This document shows positions 1 through 5,463 of a stretch of 5,463 nt of DNA, piece after piece. The notes under the pieces were generated by a model. The model made no database searches. It had not been told where the DNA came from and was given only the letters and a program-made list of their open reading frames with translations. The DNA is from an uncultured Eubacteriales bacterium (GTDB lineage Bacteria > Bacillota > Clostridia > Oscillospirales > Oscillospiraceae): positions 1 to 5,463 of the forward strand of contig USMP01000111.1 in the NCBI GenBank assembly GCA_900555795.1. The letters run 5' to 3'. How positions within the stretch are numbered: position 1 is the first letter of the stretch; the number at the start of each line of letters is the position of its first letter. Both the position numbers and the translations under genes were made by a program.

Positions 1-802
1 GGGGGTGGAACACCTCCCGCCGGATGGAGGTGTCCAGCAGTTCCAGGCTCCGGTCATAGTACTCCTTCAGGCTGCGGATCTGTGCGGCGTAGCCGTCCCA
101 GACATAGCTGCCGATGGTCAGCGTGTCCGTCTGGCCCTGGAGCACGGCGGAGCGGAAGCTGAACTGGTCGTGGCTGACGCACTGGTCCACCAGCTGCAGC
201 AGCAGTTCCTTGGAGAGGATGTAGATCTCCAGGGCGCGGTGGCAGCCGGTGGTGTCCCGCAGGTTGGTGAGTACCTCCCGCACCCGGCCCTCCCCGTCCA
301 GGCGGAAATGGGTAGCGTCCTCACAGACGCCGGAGTTGGTGGTGCAGACGGCGGTAATGTCCGCGCCGCTGGACAGGTGGCTCTGGTATACGTCCTGCAG
401 GGGGATGTTGATGATGAGGTCGCTGTCGGAGAGGACCACATGGCTCTGGCGGATGCCCTCCAGATAGGAGCGCACTCCGGCCAGGGCCTCCATTTTGCCC
501 CGGAACTGGCGGATGGTGCCGGACTGCTCATAGGCGAAGGGGGGCAGCAGCTTCAGCCCGCCGTACTTGCGGCTGAGGTCCCAGTCCTTGCCGGAGCCCA
601 GGTGATCCAGCAGGCTCTGATAACGACCATGGAGCACCACGCCCACGTCGGTGATGCCGGCGTTGACCATGCTGCTGAGAATGAAGTCGATGATGCGGTA
701 ACGCCCCGCGAAGGGGACGGAGGCGGGCATCCGGTTGGCGGTCAAATCCCGCAGGTTGTTGTGCTTTTCATAGGAGAAGATGATGCCGTGCATGCCGTTC
801 AT
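1..802 (-). CDS. glgD: GlgD, glucose-1-phosphate adenylyltransferase-like subunit (3' end beyond window)
   Basis: Paralogue of GlgC that in Firmicutes joins GlgC in an ADP-glucose pyrophosphorylase complex, acting as the modulating partner (family knowledge). The protein opens [20 protein letters not shown]. It shares the nucleotidyltransferase-fold landmarks of Glg[15 protein letters not shown] (27-40), [10 protein letters not shown] (46-55), [13 protein letters not shown] (70-82) and [13 protein letters not shown] (237-249). The glycine-rich nucleotide loop, GGQGSRL in GlgC, is replaced here by YEKHNNLR, so independent catalysis is unlikely. Only 267 codons lie in the window. Members of the family are usually around 350-380 residues, so the C-terminal left-handed beta-helix is off the edge. 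The start at 802 is firm: a perfect AAGGAGGT stands 6 nt upstream and the ATG overlaps the glgC stop as ATGA, indicating translational coupling and roughly matched subunit output. No in-frame stop is seen. Confidence 0.95.
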   Translation of the reverse strand, partial: MNGMHGIIFSYEKHNNLRDLTANRMPASVPFAGRYRIIDFILSSMVNAGITDVGVVLHGRYQSLLDHLGSGKDWDLSRKYGGLKLLPPFAYEQSGTIRQFRGKMEALAGVRSYLEGIRQSHVVLSDSDLIINIPLQDVYQSHLSSGADITAVCTTNSGVCEDATHFRLDGEGRVREVLTNLRDTTGCHRALEIYILSKELLLQLVDQCVSHDQFSFRSAVLQGQTDTLTIGSYVWDGYAAQIRSLKEYYDRSLELLDTSIRREVFHP

Positions 803-2007
803 CTGCGCACCTCCTTGTGGTCACGGTTGAGCATGGTGTGGGGGGGGACGACTTCGCCCTGGCCGATATCGGTGCCGGGGCCCAGCACAGTGATGCCCCA
901 CACTGCCGGGTCGCAGGCCTCCGGATCACCGCCGATGGAGGCGTTCTCCTCCACTTGGCAGTTCTCCCCCAGAATGGCGTAGCGGACGCAGGCGCCCTTT
1001 TTTACGGTTACGCCGGGCATAAGCACGGAGTAGTGAACCTGGGCCCCCTCCTCCACCCGGGCGCCGTGGCTGAGCACGGAGTTCATCACCGTGCCCTCCA
1101 CCTCGCAGCCCTGGGTGACAACGCTGTGGTCCACCAGAGCGGATGCGCCGATAAAGGCCGGCGGCTCCGCCGGAAGCCGGGCGTAGATGGGCCAGCTGCG
1201 CTCCAGCAGGTCCAGATCCCCCCGGGAGAGCATATCCATGTTGGCGTCCCAGAGGCTCTCCAGGGTGCCTACGTCCTTCCAGTAGCCGTCAAAGCGGTAG
1301 GAGAGCATTTTCTCCCCGGCGGCGAGCATGGTGGGGATGATGTTCTTGCCGAAGTCGTTGCTGGAGGCGGGGTCCGCCTCGTCGGCAATGAGGTACTGGC
1401 GCAGCTTCTGCCAGGTGAAGACATAAATGCCCATGGAGGCCAGGTTGCTCTTTGGCTCCCTGGGCTTCTCCTGGAATTCCACAATGTTGCCGTCTCCATC
1501 CACGGCCATGATGCCGAAGCGGGAGGCCTCGTCCCAGGGCACCTCCAGCACGGAGATGGTGCAGGCGGCGCCCCCTGCCTTGTGGGCGGCCACCATTTTG
1601 GCATAGTCCATCTTGTAGATGTGGTCCCCGGAGAGGATCACCACATAGTCCGGGTCGTACAGGTCCACAAACCCGATGTTCTGGTAGATGGCGTTGGCGG
1701 TGCCCTTGTACCAACTGCCCTTGTCCCCCTCCCGCATATAGGGGGGCAGGATGTGGACGCCGCCGTCCAGCCGGTCCAGATCCCAGGGCTGGCCATTGCC
1801 GATGTAGCTGTTCAGCTCCAGAGGCTTGTACTGGGTCAGCACCCCCACCGTGTCGATGCCCGCGTTGGCGCAGTTGGACAGGGGAAAGTCGATGATGCGG
1901 TACTTGCCGCCGAAGGGGACGGCGGGCTTGGCCACGTCGCTGGTCAGCACGTACAGTCGGCTGCCCTGCCCGCCGGCCAGCAGCATGGCGATACACTCTT
2001 TTTTCAT
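799..2007 (-). CDS. glgC: GlgC, glucose-1-phosphate adenylyltransferase (ADP-glucose pyrophosphorylase)
   Basis: Cytoplasmic enzyme (EC 2.7.7.27) that makes ADP-glucose and pyrophosphate from ATP and glucose-1-phosphate, the committing step of bacterial glycogen synthesis. The 402-residue length is normal. The nucleotidyltransferase domain shows [10 protein letters not shown] (9-18), [19 protein letters not shown] (27-45), the GTANAIYQN stretch (102-110), [10 protein letters not shown] (126-135) with Asp128 matching the catalytic metal-binding Asp of E. coli GlgC, FQEKP (178-182) in the sugar-phosphate site, and GYWKDVGT (241-248). From about 285 the sequence turns into hexapeptide-type repeats (left-handed beta-helix), the usual allosteric and oligomer region. 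It is the second gene of the operon, 24 bp after glgB. Its start (2007) has a weaker site, GAGAGG 11 nt upstream or GAGAG 4 nt upstream. The stop overlaps the glgD start. The gene contains no TTA, CTA or TCA codons. Confidence 0.97.
   Translation of the reverse strand: MKKECIAMLLAGGQGSRLYVLTSDVAKPAVPFGGKYRIIDFPLSNCANAGIDTVGVLTQYKPLELNSYIGNGQPWDLDRLDGGVHILPPYMREGDKGSWYKGTANAIYQNIGFVDLYDPDYVVILSGDHIYKMDYAKMVAAHKAGGAACTISVLEVPWDEASRFGIMAVDGDGNIVEFQEKPREPKSNLASMGIYVFTWQKLRQYLIADEADPASSNDFGKNIIPTMLAAGEKMLSYRFDGYWKDVGTLESLWDANMDMLSRGDLDLLERSWPIYARLPAEPPAFIGASALVDHSVVTQGCEVEGTVMNSVLSHGARVEEGAQVHYSVLMPGVTVKKGACVRYAILGENCQVEENASIGGDPEACDPAVWGITVLGPGTDIGQGEVVPPHTMLNRDHKEVRR
809..816 (-). promoter_or_regulatory. 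Ribosome binding site of glgD, inside the end of glgC
   Basis: The minus strand reads AAGGAGGT, a full match to the anti-Shine-Dalgarno sequence, 6 nt before the glgD ATG. It lies within the last Lys-Glu-Val codons of glgC, so ribosomes finishing glgC arrive at it. It fixes the glgD start at 802. Confidence 0.9.
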
Positions 2008-2031
2008 GGTGCTCTCATCCTCTCGTCTTGT

Positions 2032-4143
2032 TTATTCGGATGCGGGGGGCGCCTTTCGCCGGCTCCGGGGTGCCTTGGGGGCGCTCTCCGCCTTAGAGGT
2101 AGTTTTGGCGGGGGCTTTGGCGGCGCTTTTCCGCCTGGCGGGCTTCTTCTCCGCGGGGGCCTGCTCCGGGGGAACGGAGGCCTTCCGGGTCCGGGGCTTC
2201 GCCGGGGCCTTGTCCCCCGGGGCGCTCTCCGAGCGCCGCTTGGGCTTGCTTCGCAGCTTGCCCTGGCCCCGCAGGAACACGGCGCCCAGGGGCGGGATGC
2301 GGATGGCTACCGAGGACTCCAGGCCGTGGGAGGGTGTCCAGCTGACCTTACAGGGGCTCTCGTTCACCGCGCCGGTGCCGCCGTACCGGGTGTCGTCGGA
2401 GTTGAATACCTCCACGTACTCCCGGGCCGGCGGGCAGCCGAAGCGGTAGTCTTCATAGGTGTTGGGGCTGAAGTTGATGGCGCAGACCAGTTCCCGGCCC
2501 GCCCGGTCCCGGCGGAGGAACACCACCACGTTGTTGCTGCTGTCGTCCGGCACCAGCCACTGGAAGCCTTCCCAGTCGAAGTCCACGTCCCACAGGGCGC
2601 TCTCCGCCAGGTAGAAGCGGTTGGCGTCCCGGATGTAGTCGTGGAGCCGGCGGTTTTCCTCCCGCTCCAGCACATCCCACTCCAGGCTCCTGTCAAAGGC
2701 CCATTCCTTATCAGTGCCCAACTCCACCCCCATGAAGCTCAGCTTCTTGCCCGGGTGGGCCAGGGTGTAGGCGTAGAAGCCCCGTACGCCGGCGAACTGC
2801 TGGGCGCGGTTCCCGGGCATCTTGCCCAGGACGCTGCCCTTCATGTGCACCACCTCGTCGTGGCTGATGGGCAGAATGTAGTTCTCCGAGAAGGCGTAGA
2901 ACATGGAGAAGGTGATGTCCCTGTGGTTGCCCTGGCGGAACCAGGGGTCCATCTTCAGGTAGTGGCACATGTCGTTCATCCAGCCCATGTTCCACTTCAG
3001 ATTGAAGCCCAGGCCGCCCACGTCCGCGGGCCTGGTCACCAGGGGCCAGGCGGTGGATTCCTCCGCCACCATCAGGGCGCCGGGGTTCACGGTGAAGGCG
3101 GTCCGGTTCAGCGCCCGGAGGAACTCGATGGCCTCCAGGTTCTCCTTGCCGCCGTGGATGTTGGGGATCCACTGGCCGTCGGGCCGGTCGTAGTCCAGAT
3201 ACAGCATGGAGGCCACCGCGTCCACCCGGATGCCGTCGATGTGGTACTCCTTGAGCCAGAAGGCGGCGGAGGAGAGGAGGAAACTCTTGACCTCCGGCCG
3301 GCCGTAGTCGAATACCCGGGTGCCCCAGGCGGCGTGCTCCCCCTTTTTGGGGTCCGCGTACTCGTAGCAGGGGGAGCCGTCAAACTCATAGAGGCCGTGC
3401 TCATCCTTGCAGAAGTGGGCGGGCACCCAGTCCAGGATGACGCCGATGCCGCTTTGGTGCATGTAATCCACGAAGAACATAAAATCCTCCGGGGTGCCGT
3501 AGCGGGAGGTGGGGGCGAAGTAGCCGGTACACTGGTAGCCCCAGCTGTCGTCCAGGGGGTACTCGGTGATGGGCAGCAGTTCAATGCAGTTGAAGCCCAG
3601 ATCCTTCACATAGGCGGCCAGCTGCCGGGCCATGTCCCGGTAGTCGATAAAGTCCCCGTTTTCCCGCCGCCGCCAGGAGCCCAGGTGCACCTCGTAGATG
3701 TTCAGGGGCGCGTGGTAGACGGGATTTGCAAGACAGGCCTCCCGCCAGGCCCCGTCGCCCCACTGGTAGGCGTCGATGCTGTAAAGCTTGCTGGCGTTGC
3801 CGGGCCGGGTTTCAGCGTGGAAGGCGTAGGGATCCGCCTTGAGGCGCAGCTTCCCGTCCGCGCCGGTGACGGCGAATTTATAGGCGTCGTAGGTCCGCCC
3901 ACCGGGAATGAAGCGCTCCCAGATGCCGTCGGTAATCTTCTCCATGGGGTGGGTGTGGGCGTCCCAGGAATTGAAATCACCCACAACAGAGACGGCTGCG
4001 GCCCGCGGCGCCCAGACGCGGAACATATAGCCGGACACTCCGTCGCGGGTGGTTTCGTGCGCGCCCATGTACTCATAAGCGGCTATGGCGGTTCCCTCAT
4101 GGAAGAGGTAGGTATTCAGTTGGTCAGCTTCACGATAGGGCAT
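2032..4143 (-). CDS. glgB: GlgB, 1,4-alpha-glucan branching enzyme with basic C-terminal extension
   Basis: Transfers alpha-1,4 glucan segments to make alpha-1,6 branches in glycogen (EC 2.4.1.18); cytoplasmic. The 703 residues divide into a CBM48 module (about 20-115, with [23 protein letters not shown]), a GH13 catalytic barrel (about 140-500) and a C-terminal beta domain ending near [10 protein letters not shown] (617-625). The E. coli-type N1 module is absent. GH13 motifs are intact: DWVPAHF (Asp238, His243), GIRVDAV (Arg306, nucleophile Asp308), VAEEST (acid/base Glu361) and ISHDEVVH (His428, Asp429). Residues 628-703 form an unusual basic tail, listed separately. I chose the start at 4143 because GGAGG lies 6 nt upstream. 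Opening instead at 4269 would add 42 unrelated residues and bury the TTGACG/TATAAT promoter. It is the first gene of the operon, with glgC 24 bp downstream. Confidence 0.97.
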   Translation of the reverse strand: MPYREADQLNTYLFHEGTAIAAYEYMGAHETTRDGVSGYMFRVWAPRAAAVSVVGDFNSWDAHTHPMEKITDGIWERFIPGGRTYDAYKFAVTGADGKLRLKADPYAFHAETRPGNASKLYSIDAYQWGDGAWREACLANPVYHAPLNIYEVHLGSWRRRENGDFIDYRDMARQLAAYVKDLGFNCIELLPITEYPLDDSWGYQCTGYFAPTSRYGTPEDFMFFVDYMHQSGIGVILDWVPAHFCKDEHGLYEFDGSPCYEYADPKKGEHAAWGTRVFDYGRPEVKSFLLSSAAFWLKEYHIDGIRVDAVASMLYLDYDRPDGQWIPNIHGGKENLEAIEFLRALNRTAFTVNPGALMVAEESTAWPLVTRPADVGGLGFNLKWNMGWMNDMCHYLKMDPWFRQGNHRDITFSMFYAFSENYILPISHDEVVHMKGSVLGKMPGNRAQQFAGVRGFYAYTLAHPGKKLSFMGVELGTDKEWAFDRSLEWDVLEREENRRLHDYIRDANRFYLAESALWDVDFDWEGFQWLVPDDSSNNVVVFLRRDRAGRELVCAINFSPNTYEDYRFGCPPAREYVEVFNSDDTRYGGTGAVNESPCKVSWTPSHGLESSVAIRIPPLGAVFLRGQGKLRSKPKRRSESAPGDKAPAKPRTRKASVPPEQAPAEKKPARRKSAAKAPAKTTSKAESAPKAPRSRRKAPPASE
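2035..2262 (-). other. Region encoding Lys/Arg/Ala/Pro-rich C-terminal tail of GlgB
   Basis: GlgB residues 628-703 follow the last beta-strand motif of the enzyme and have a wholly different composition. By hand count the tail has 14 Lys, 10 Arg, 16 Ala and about 13 Pro in 76 residues, against only 6 acidic residues and no aromatics. KAPAK occurs twice. It resembles histone H1-like or AlgP-like disordered tails rather than a folded domain. It is in the same frame as the enzyme, with no interrupting stop, and ends at the natural glgB terminator codon just before glgC, so a frameshift artefact is unlikely. Its function is unknown. Confidence 0.85.
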
Positions 4144-4149
4144 GGCGTT

Positions 4150-4154
4150 CCTCC
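4150..4154 (-). promoter_or_regulatory. Ribosome binding site deciding the glgB start
   Basis: The minus strand reads GGAGG, 6 nt before the ATG at 4143. The longer reading to 4269 has no comparable site placed within an mRNA made from the promoter at 4204-4233. Confidence 0.88.
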
Positions 4155-4163
4155 AATTGTGCA

Positions 4164-4187
4164 GTCCGCCTGGCCCTGGGGCCGGAC
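4164..4187 (-). promoter_or_regulatory. GC-rich hairpin in the glgB 5' leader
   Basis: In the transcript, GTCCGGCC pairs with GGCC...GGAC across a CCAG loop, leaving a four-base bulge (AGGC) on the 3' arm. It lies 9 nt upstream of the GGAGG, within a predicted leader of about 54 nt. There is no U-run after it, so it is not a classic terminator. It could influence mRNA stability or ribosome access. The pairing is visible; a role is inference. Confidence 0.4.
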
Positions 4188-4203
4188 GGCTTGGGTTATT
4201 TCC

Positions 4204-4233
4204 ATTATACTCCACCCATTGGCCCAGCGTCAA
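4204..4233 (-). promoter_or_regulatory. Sigma-A promoter of the glgBCD operon
   Basis: On the minus strand, -35 TTGACG (4233-4228) and -10 TATAAT (4209-4204) are separated by 18 bp. The -10 is a perfect match and the -35 differs from consensus at one base. Predicted transcription start is near 4197, giving a leader of about 54 nt before glgB. This strong housekeeping-type promoter supports the 4143 start of glgB. Confidence 0.82.
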
Positions 4234-4278
4234 GGCGGCGGCAGACAGTTTATGCAGGGCAAAAGCCACAAAAATACC

Positions 4279-4285
4279 TGTCGAA
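4279..4285 (+). promoter_or_regulatory. Candidate Spo0A binding site (0A box), glgB-proximal
   Basis: TGTCGAA is an exact match to the 0A-box heptamer recognised by the sporulation response regulator Spo0A in Bacillus and Clostridia (TGNCGAA consensus). It lies about 82-88 bp upstream of the predicted glgB transcription start, a distance compatible with an upstream activator or repressor site. The match is seen; binding is inferred. Confidence 0.55.
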
Positions 4286-4348
4286 ATAGGTGTAATTTAC
4301 CAAAAAGCAACGGGATCGCGCGGCTCAAACTGGTCACTTTCTCCATAT

Positions 4349-4355
4349 TTCGACA
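4349..4355 (-). promoter_or_regulatory. Candidate Spo0A binding site (0A box), distal, opposite orientation
   Basis: TTCGACA on the plus strand is TGTCGAA on the minus strand, a second exact 0A heptamer. It shares the 11-mer CTGTCGAAATA with the first box. Centres are 70 bp apart. It lies about 92 bp upstream of the -35 of the yerC-like gene, so either divergent operon, or both, could be the target. Confidence 0.5.
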
Positions 4356-4432
4356 GATTTAACCTGCGCTTATCCCAGGCTTGACGGGGCGCGGCGTTGT
4401 GCTTGTCCGGTTTGGCCGGCGTGGGAGAGAAA

Positions 4433-4442
4433 TTTTGCAAAA
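4433..4442. promoter_or_regulatory. Palindrome TTTTGCAAAA upstream of the yerC promoter
   Basis: A perfect 10-bp palindrome ends 4 bp before the -35 hexamer at 4447. It could be an upstream protein site or simply an AT-rich UP-element-like stretch. Its short length means chance is a real possibility. Confidence 0.3.
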
Positions 4443-4446
4443 GGTG

Positions 4447-4475
4447 TTTACCTTCATAGAGTGAAGTGCTAAAAT
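4447..4475 (+). promoter_or_regulatory. Promoter of the yerC-like/methyltransferase operon
   Basis: -35 TTTACC (4447-4452) and -10 TAAAAT (4470-4475) are separated by 17 bp, with the extended -10 dinucleotide TG at 4467-4468. Predicted start is near 4482, giving a leader of about 45 nt to the ATG at 4527. Confidence 0.72.
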
Positions 4476-4479
4476 AGCA
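4452..4479. promoter_or_regulatory. Two adjoining palindromes overlapping the yerC promoter (candidate operator)
   Basis: CTTCA-N5-TGAAG (4452-4466) fills the spacer between -35 and -10. It is directly followed by TGCTA-AAA-TAGCA (4467-4479), which covers the extended -10. Both have perfect 5-bp arms. A repressor bound at either would block RNA polymerase. The adjacent gene encodes a TrpR-like DNA-binding protein, so autoregulation is a natural hypothesis. The symmetry is seen; the operator role is inferred. Confidence 0.4.
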
Positions 4480-4513
4480 AGTAGATACGCCGGATGGGGC
4501 GAACATGTACCAT

Positions 4514-4520
4514 GGAGGGG
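4514..4520 (+). promoter_or_regulatory. Ribosome binding site deciding the yerC start
   Basis: GGAGGGG, with GGAGG 8 nt upstream of the ATG at 4527. The in-frame ATGs at 4494 and 4512 have no site of their own, and using them would put this sequence inside the gene. Confidence 0.85.
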
Positions 4521-4526
4521 ACAGAG

Positions 4527-4847
4527 ATGGCGAGGATTGCGAAAAAGGAAAAGAGCGACGGGCTGTATCAGGCGATTTTGACCCTGAAAAGCGAGGAGGA
4601 GGTATACAACTTCTTCCAGGATCTGTGCACGGTGACGGAACTGCGAGCCATGGAGCAGCGCTTTGAGGTGGCGGTGCTGCTGAACAGAGGCATGATCTAC
4701 AACGACATCCTGGAGCGCACCGGCGCGTCCAGCGCCACCATCAGCCGGGTGAACCGGTCCCTGGCCTTCGGCCATGGGGGCTACCAGGTGTTTTTCGAGC
4801 GCCAGGAGGCGGAGAACCGGGCCCTGCTGGAGGGGGATCAGACATGA
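4527..4847 (+). CDS. yerC: YerC/YecD-family TrpR-like DNA-binding protein
   Basis: A 106-residue protein of the YerC/YecD family, related in fold to the tryptophan repressor TrpR. The family is widespread in Firmicutes and its physiological ligand and targets are not well established. It is soluble, with a Lys-rich start (MARIAKKEKSDGLYQAI), a helical TrpR-like region VYNFFQDLCTVTELRAMEQR (26-45), and a helix-turn-helix at about 55-80 with the hallmark TGASSATISRVNRSL (65-79), then GHGGYQVFF (82-90). Length is typical. The start at 4527 is chosen from GGAGG 8 nt upstream. The gene is transcribed away from glgB from a promoter containing palindromes, and its TGA overlaps the next ATG (ATGA), so it is co-translated with the methyltransferase. 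It could regulate itself or the glycogen operon, but no direct evidence is visible. Confidence 0.9.
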   Translation: MARIAKKEKSDGLYQAILTLKSEEEVYNFFQDLCTVTELRAMEQRFEVAVLLNRGMIYNDILERTGASSATISRVNRSLAFGHGGYQVFFERQEAENRALLEGDQT

Positions 4848-5463
4848 TGGCCTACGGGCCCCTGGCGGGGGTGTACGACGAACTGACCGGGGACGTGGCC
4901 TACGAGAAGCGGGCGGACTACCTGGAGCGGCTCTTCTCCAGGAGCCGGATTCCGGTGCATACGGTGCTGGACCTGGCCTGCGGTACCGGCAGCCTGACCT
5001 TGGAGCTGGCCCGGCGGGGGTATGAGATGATCGGGGTGGACCAGTCGGAGGAAATGCTGGCTCAGGCCGCCGAAAAGTGCCGGCAGGCATCTGAGATCCC
5101 GCCCCTTTTTCTCCACCAGTCCATGGACAAGCTGGATCTGTACGGGACCATCGACGCCTGCGTCTGCTGCCTGGACAGCGTCAATTACGTTACAAGCCCC
5201 CAAAAGCTGGAGCGGGCCTTTCAGCGGGTGCATACCTTCCTGATGCCCGGCGGGCTGTTCGTGTTCGACGTCAACACGCCGGACAAGCTGCGCGCCCTGG
5301 ACGGGCAGGTATTCCTGGACGAGAGCGCGGACGCCTACTGCGTCTGGCGGGCGGACTATTCCGCGCGCCGCCGCGTATGCACCTACGGGATGGACCTGTT
5401 TACCCTGGAGCCGGACGGCCGCTGGAGCCGGGCGGAAGAGCTCCACGAGGAATACGCCTACGA
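4844..5463 (+). CDS. Class I SAM-dependent methyltransferase (3' end beyond window)
   Basis: Predicted cytoplasmic methyltransferase using S-adenosylmethionine; the substrate cannot be read from the sequence. The opening MMAYGPLAGVYDELTGDVAY is the Y-x-x-L/F-A-x-x-YD-x-L type seen in YqeM-like small-molecule/RNA methyltransferase relatives. Motif I is LDLACGTGS (42-50). The acidic ribose-binding residue is Asp66 in GVDQSEEML. A DACVCCLDSVNYV segment (104-116) and the post-motif PGGLFVFDVNTP (135-146) follow. 206 codons are present and the family is usually near 250 residues, so perhaps 45 are missing. The start may be the ATG at 4844, overlapping yerC by 4 nt, or the next ATG at 4847, overlapping by 1 nt. 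GGAGGGGG begins at 4829. It is probably in one operon with yerC, though a shared function is only a guess. The strand-frame codon style matches the neighbours, so there is no sign of recent transfer. Confidence 0.9.
   Translation, partial: MMAYGPLAGVYDELTGDVAYEKRADYLERLFSRSRIPVHTVLDLACGTGSLTLELARRGYEMIGVDQSEEMLAQAAEKCRQASEIPPLFLHQSMDKLDLYGTIDACVCCLDSVNYVTSPQKLERAFQRVHTFLMPGGLFVFDVNTPDKLRALDGQVFLDESADAYCVWRADYSARRRVCTYGMDLFTLEPDGRWSRAEELHEEYAY

Larger units (their letters stand above)
4278..4356. repeat. 11-bp perfect inverted repeat, arms 57 bp apart
   Basis: Left arm CTGTCGAAATA (4278-4288) and right arm TATTTCGACAG (4346-4356) are exact reverse complements. The intervening 57 bp include the small palindrome GTAA-T-TTAC (4292-4300). 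Each arm contains a Spo0A-box heptamer, which is the simplest explanation for the repeat. A long-loop RNA hairpin is possible but less convincing. Confidence 0.9.
4144..4526. other. Divergent intergenic control region between glgB and the yerC-like gene
   Basis: These 383 bp hold no convincing gene. They are visibly richer in A and T than the flanking genes, especially 4265-4365 and 4425-4490. The region contains one promoter for each direction, a leader hairpin, two exact Spo0A heptamers in inverted orientation and several short palindromes, each listed separately. The GC-rich stretch 4380-4430 includes CCGG-TTTGG-CCGG at 4407-4419, to which I assign no role. Confidence 0.8.

Noticed and set aside
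5..982. Plus-strand reading frame across glgD
   Set aside because: It is the in-register antisense shadow of glgD. The minus-strand translation matches GlgD motifs throughout.
4144..4269. Longer glgB start at 4269 adding 42 residues
   Set aside because: The extension has no family similarity, would span the TATAAT/TTGACG promoter, and the start at 4143 has a well-placed GGAGG.
4278..4356. The 11-bp inverted repeat as ends of a miniature transposon or as a structured RNA
   Set aside because: The arms enclose only 57 bp with no flanking target duplication that I can see, and there is no further stem continuing inward. The match of both arms to the 0A box explains them better.
817..4362. Very long plus-strand reading frame (1181 codons) antisense to glgC and glgB
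   Set aside because: It exists only because glgB and glgC share a reading register and use no TTA, CTA or TCA codons. The translation is low-complexity Gly/Val/His/Ala-rich with no recognisable domain and no ribosome site, while the minus strand encodes two complete known enzymes.
4381..4386. TTGACG on the plus strand as a -35 for yerC
   Set aside because: No acceptable -10 hexamer occurs 15-19 bp downstream, where the sequence is GC-rich. The pair at 4447/4470 is far better.
4407..4419. CCGG-TTTGG-CCGG as a possible terminator stem
   Set aside because: It has only 4 bp of self-palindromic stem and no T-run follows directly. No gene ends nearby on either strand.
4494..4526. Earlier in-frame starts for the yerC-like gene (ATG at 4494 or 4512)
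   Set aside because: Neither has an upstream ribosome site, while the ATG at 4527 follows GGAGGGG at the right spacing and gives the usual family N-terminus.
4359..5446. Minus-strand reading frames opposite yerC and the methyltransferase
   Set aside because: They are Pro/Arg- and His/Gln-rich antisense shadows in register with genes that lack TTA, CTA and TCA codons.

Overview
The window is ordinary chromosomal DNA, GC-rich and dense with genes. It probably comes from an endospore-lineage Clostridia bacterium of the Oscillospiraceae type (Flavonifractor/Pseudoflavonifractor-like). That placement is inferred from the glgB-glgC-glgD order with a separate GlgD subunit (a Firmicutes trait), a YerC/YecD-type TrpR-like regulator, strong GGAGG ribosome sites, and two exact Spo0A-box heptamers. 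No species can be named from the sequence alone.

Minus strand, 4143 down to 1: a glycogen-synthesis operon. glgB (branching enzyme, 703 aa) is followed after 24 bp by glgC (ADP-glucose pyrophosphorylase, 402 aa). glgC overlaps glgD by an ATGA; glgD (non-catalytic-looking paralogous subunit) is cut by the window edge after 267 codons. GlgC, probably with GlgD, makes ADP-glucose. GlgB adds alpha-1,6 branches to the growing glucan. The synthase glgA and phosphorylase glgP would be expected beyond position 1 but are not seen. GlgB carries an unusual basic Lys/Arg/Ala/Pro-rich tail of about 76 residues.

Intergenic 4144-4526: a divergent control region. It holds a near-consensus sigma-A promoter for glgB (TTGACG-18-TATAAT), a hairpin in the glgB leader, and an 11-bp inverted repeat whose arms each contain the Spo0A box TGTCGAA. 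It also holds an extended -10 promoter for the plus-strand operon (TTTACC-17-TAAAAT) in which small palindromes fill the spacer and the -10 element.

Plus strand, 4527 to the right edge: a yerC-like DNA-binding protein gene (106 aa), overlapping by ATGA a class I SAM-dependent methyltransferase gene that runs off the window after 206 codons.

I found no mobile element, CRISPR array, tRNA or rRNA, and no clearly new system. The parts most worth a second look are the paired 0A boxes, the palindromes in the yerC promoter and the GlgB tail.
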